NCBI GenBank assembly: GCA_030446945.1 | Contig: JAUJMI010000177.1 | Location: 1 to 7,383 of the forward strand | Length of the DNA: 7,383 nt | Direction: 5' to 3' | Source: Longimicrobium sp. | Lineage (GTDB): Bacteria; Gemmatimonadota; Gemmatimonadetes; Longimicrobiales; Longimicrobiaceae | Shown here: piece by piece, positions 5,964 through 7,383 of the stretch | Layout: each line of letters begins with the position of its first letter | Numbering within the stretch: position 1 is the stretch's first letter | The notes under the pieces: model-generated | The model's input: only the letters and a program-made list of their open reading frames with translations | The model's database searches: none | What the model was told of the DNA's origin: nothing | Made by a program: the position numbers and the translations under genes

Positions 5964-7004
5964 ATGCCAAACTACGGACGCGACTTCGACCGTTCACGCT
6001 TCGACCAGGATCGCGGCTTCCGCGGGCAGTCCGGCGGAGGCGGCGGGTCTCGTGGCGGCTACGGCGGAATGGGCTCCGATGGCTCCGGAAACGGCTATAC
6101 CGGAATGGGGTCCGATGCGGGCGAGTTCTCGGGGCGGCAGAGCCGCGAGGGCTACACCGGCTTCGGCAGCGGCGGCGGCGCGTACGACCAGGACTTCTCC
6201 AGCGGCCGCGGCGGGATGCAGCGCGGCGGCTACGGCCAGCAGGGCGGCGGCCGGCCGGGCGGCATGAGCGGCGGTGGCGGGATGGGCGGGCAGGGCTTCG
6301 GCGGCGGACCGGGGCGCGGGGGGTACGGCGGCGGGCGCGGCGGATACGGCCCCTTCGGCGGCCAGCAGGAGTACGGCGGCTACGGCCAGCAGGGCGGCTC
6401 GGGGCAGGGCGGCGACGAGCTGCGCCGGATGCGCGCGGCCGACATCATGACCGAGAACCCCGAAGTCGTCACCCCCGACGCCACCCTCGCGGACGCCGCC
6501 CGCAAGATGCGCGACCTGGACGTCGGCATCATCCCGGTGGTGGAAAGCGAGGGGAACCGGAGGCTGCGCGGCGTCATCACCGACCGCGACATCACCGTCC
6601 GCGCCGTGGCCGAGGGGCGCGACGCCACCAGCACCCGCGTCTCGGACGTGATGACCTCCGGCGTGGAGACGTGCAACAAGAACGACTCCGTGCAGGACGT
6701 CCTCCAGCTGATGCAGCGCGAGCAGGTGCGCCGCGTACCCATCACGGACCGCGAGGGGCGGCTGGTGGGGATCATCGCCCAGGCCGACGTGGCGACCGAC
6801 CTGGACAGCGAGATGGGCTCGCGACGCGTGGCCGACACGCTGGAGCGCATCTCGGAGCCCGGCCAGCCCGCCGGGCGCGGGATGCAGGGGCGCGGCGGCG
6901 GCGTCACCTCCGGCGGATCGCCGATGGGAGGCGGGATGCAGGGCGGCGGCGCGCAGGGCGGTGGCACCGGCGGCTCCGGCTCTGAGAGCGACGACAGCTA
7001 CTGA
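5964..7004 (+). CDS. Two-CBS-domain (Bateman) protein with Gly/Tyr/Arg-rich disordered flanks
   Basis: 346 residues in three parts. Residues 1-150 are low complexity, dominated by Gly with Arg, Tyr, Gln, Ser, Met and Phe, including GYTGMGSD/GYTGFGSG, RGGYG and GGYGQQGG units. Residues 151-285 form a CBS pair. CBS1 is about 157-212 (AADIMTENPEVVTPDATLADA, then GVITDRDI at 203-210). CBS2 is about 225-280 (VSDVMTSGVETCNKNDSVQDV, then RRVPITDREGRLVGIIAQADV at 256-275). Residues 300-346 are again Gly-rich and end in acidic SESDDSY. CBS pairs bind adenosine nucleotides or related ligands in the cytosol. CBS1 keeps the Thr...Asp ribose/phosphate motif (T206, D209), while CBS2 has Ala at the Thr position (A272, D275), so one site may be weaker. 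No signal peptide, membrane helix or enzyme domain is seen. The flanks resemble RGG/FUS-like segments in composition, suggesting self-association or RNA contact (inference). A strong terminator follows the gene. Confidence 0.88.
   Translation: MPNYGRDFDRSRFDQDRGFRGQSGGGGGSRGGYGGMGSDGSGNGYTGMGSDAGEFSGRQSREGYTGFGSGGGAYDQDFSSGRGGMQRGGYGQQGGGRPGGMSGGGGMGGQGFGGGPGRGGYGGGRGGYGPFGGQQEYGGYGQQGGSGQGGDELRRMRAADIMTENPEVVTPDATLADAARKMRDLDVGIIPVVESEGNRRLRGVITDRDITVRAVAEGRDATSTRVSDVMTSGVETCNKNDSVQDVLQLMQREQVRRVPITDREGRLVGIIAQADVATDLDSEMGSRRVADTLERISEPGQPAGRGMQGRGGGVTSGGSPMGGGMQGGGAQGGGTGGSGSESDDSY
6224..6398 (+). repeat. 25-bp perfect direct repeat inside the glycine-rich coding region
   Basis: Bases 6224-6248 and 6374-6398 are identical over 25 nt and lie exactly 150 bp (50 codons) apart, in frame. 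Both encode GGYGQQGG (protein residues 88-95 and 138-145). DNA identity including third positions suggests recent duplication or recombination within the low-complexity segment. Confidence 0.85.
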
Positions 7005-7033
7005 GCCGCTCTCCGGGGGGCGCGAAGCACGAG

Positions 7034-7063
7034 GGGGGAGGTCCCGCACGGGACCTCCCCCTC
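7034..7063 (+). terminator. Intrinsic terminator hairpin of the CBS gene, target site of the intron
   Basis: Twelve perfect pairs join 7034-7045 to 7050-7061 with a GCAC loop; a G-T pair and alternative GAG/CTC pairing extend the base. It lies 29 nt after the CBS stop codon. The expected U-run is replaced by TCTGCT (7062-7067), immediately before the intron's first base at 7068. Termination may therefore rely on the very stable stem, or the native tail may have continued beyond the intron's 3' end. Confidence 0.8.
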
Positions 7064-7067
7064 TGCT

Positions 7068-7383
7068 GTGTGCCCAGCATGGACAGTGGTCCGGAGGTGA
7101 AAGTCCTCCCGGAACTTGGTCGTAGGGACCGAAGCGAGCCGCAAGGCGCCGACCGCGAGGGGAGCGCTGAAAGAAGCGGGGTAGCGAACCCGTCGAGCCG
7201 ACGAACAGAAACCGGATAAGAGGCGTTGCCGGGCAGGGCGAGCGTCCAACTGAACGCGAAGCTCTCACGACCAAAGCCCAGGCGGCGTAGATCCGGCGGT
7301 TGTGCGGGGAAGGTCACTGTTCTTACCTGGGGAGATCTCGCCTCGCGCCTGAAAGGGTGACGCTCGGTGGAAGCACCTGAGCG
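7068..7383 (+). mobile_element. Group II intron, class C-like, 5' part (domains I to start of IV; truncated by the window end)
   Basis: The segment opens with GTGTGCCCAGCATGG, fitting the group II 5' consensus GUGYG and close to what I recall of the Oceanobacillus iheyensis class IIC intron (GUGUGCCCGGCAUGG). Further matching blocks in the same order are GGAGG/CCTCC around TGAAAGT (7093-7109), GAGCCGCAAGGC (7135-7146), GCTGAAAGAAGCGGGGTAGC (7166-7185) and TTCTTACCTGGGGAGATCT (7320-7338). The last 23 nt fold as a hairpin: CGCTC/GAGCG and GGTG/CACC around GAAG, with a bulged T at 7378; I place this at the start of domain IV. The intron is a self-splicing retroelement. Its reverse transcriptase/maturase, domain V with the catalytic triad and the 3' splice site would lie beyond 7383, so whether it is intact is unknown. 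It is inserted in the sense direction, 6 nt after the terminator stem. Confidence 0.88.

Noticed and set aside
5994..7274. 426-codon minus-strand frame covering the CBS gene and running into the intron
   Set aside because: It would cross the terminator and the intron's structured RNA; its Ala/His/Pro-rich sequence is the complement of Gly-rich codons.
7080..7274. Open frames on both strands within the intron 5' region
   Set aside because: The stretch matches conserved group II RNA blocks in order; short frames there are incidental. The intron's protein normally lies further on, in domain IV.

Overview
The window is very GC-rich DNA (clearly above 65 % by eye, with strong G/C third-position bias). 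It carries six protein genes, all on the + strand, and ends inside the 5' part of a group II intron. Base composition, the SURF1 gene and the outer-membrane barrel remnant indicate an aerobic, two-membraned, high-GC bacterium. The gene style and hairpin-rich spacers remind me of Gemmatimonadota (Longimicrobium-like), but no ribosomal or other taxonomic marker is present, so this is only an impression.

Layout. 1-326: 3' end of an outer-membrane beta-barrel gene, probably of the BamA/TamA (Omp85) type. 327-605: spacer with two strong GC hairpins just behind the stop codon, then nothing I can assign. 606-3591: a tightly packed operon of an amidohydrolase-superfamily deaminase, a cation diffusion facilitator and a class I methyltransferase, with stop/start overlaps of 1 and 4 nt. 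3592-3688: short spacer holding four 8-nt tandem units. 3689-4849: FAD-dependent oxidoreductase of the geranylgeranyl-reductase family. 4850-5130: spacer packed with small perfect hairpins. 5131-5868: SURF1-type cytochrome oxidase assembly protein. 5964-7004: two-CBS-domain protein embedded between glycine-rich disordered segments, with a textbook ribosome binding site. 7034-7063: strong intrinsic terminator hairpin. 7068-7383: 5' part of a group II intron resembling class C, starting 6 nt after the terminator stem, as class C introns characteristically do. Its reverse transcriptase, if present, lies beyond the window.

How the genes may work together. The deaminase matches the COG0402 group that includes 6-aminodeoxyfutalosine deaminases. 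The methyltransferase and flavoprotein are a combination found in quinone maturation and beside type III polyketide synthases. With SURF1 nearby, a respiratory quinone/oxidase theme is possible, but no gene here proves it. The clearest unusual points are the CBS protein with RGG/GYG-like disordered flanks and the intron sitting at its terminator. I found no defence system, CRISPR array, tRNA or rRNA.
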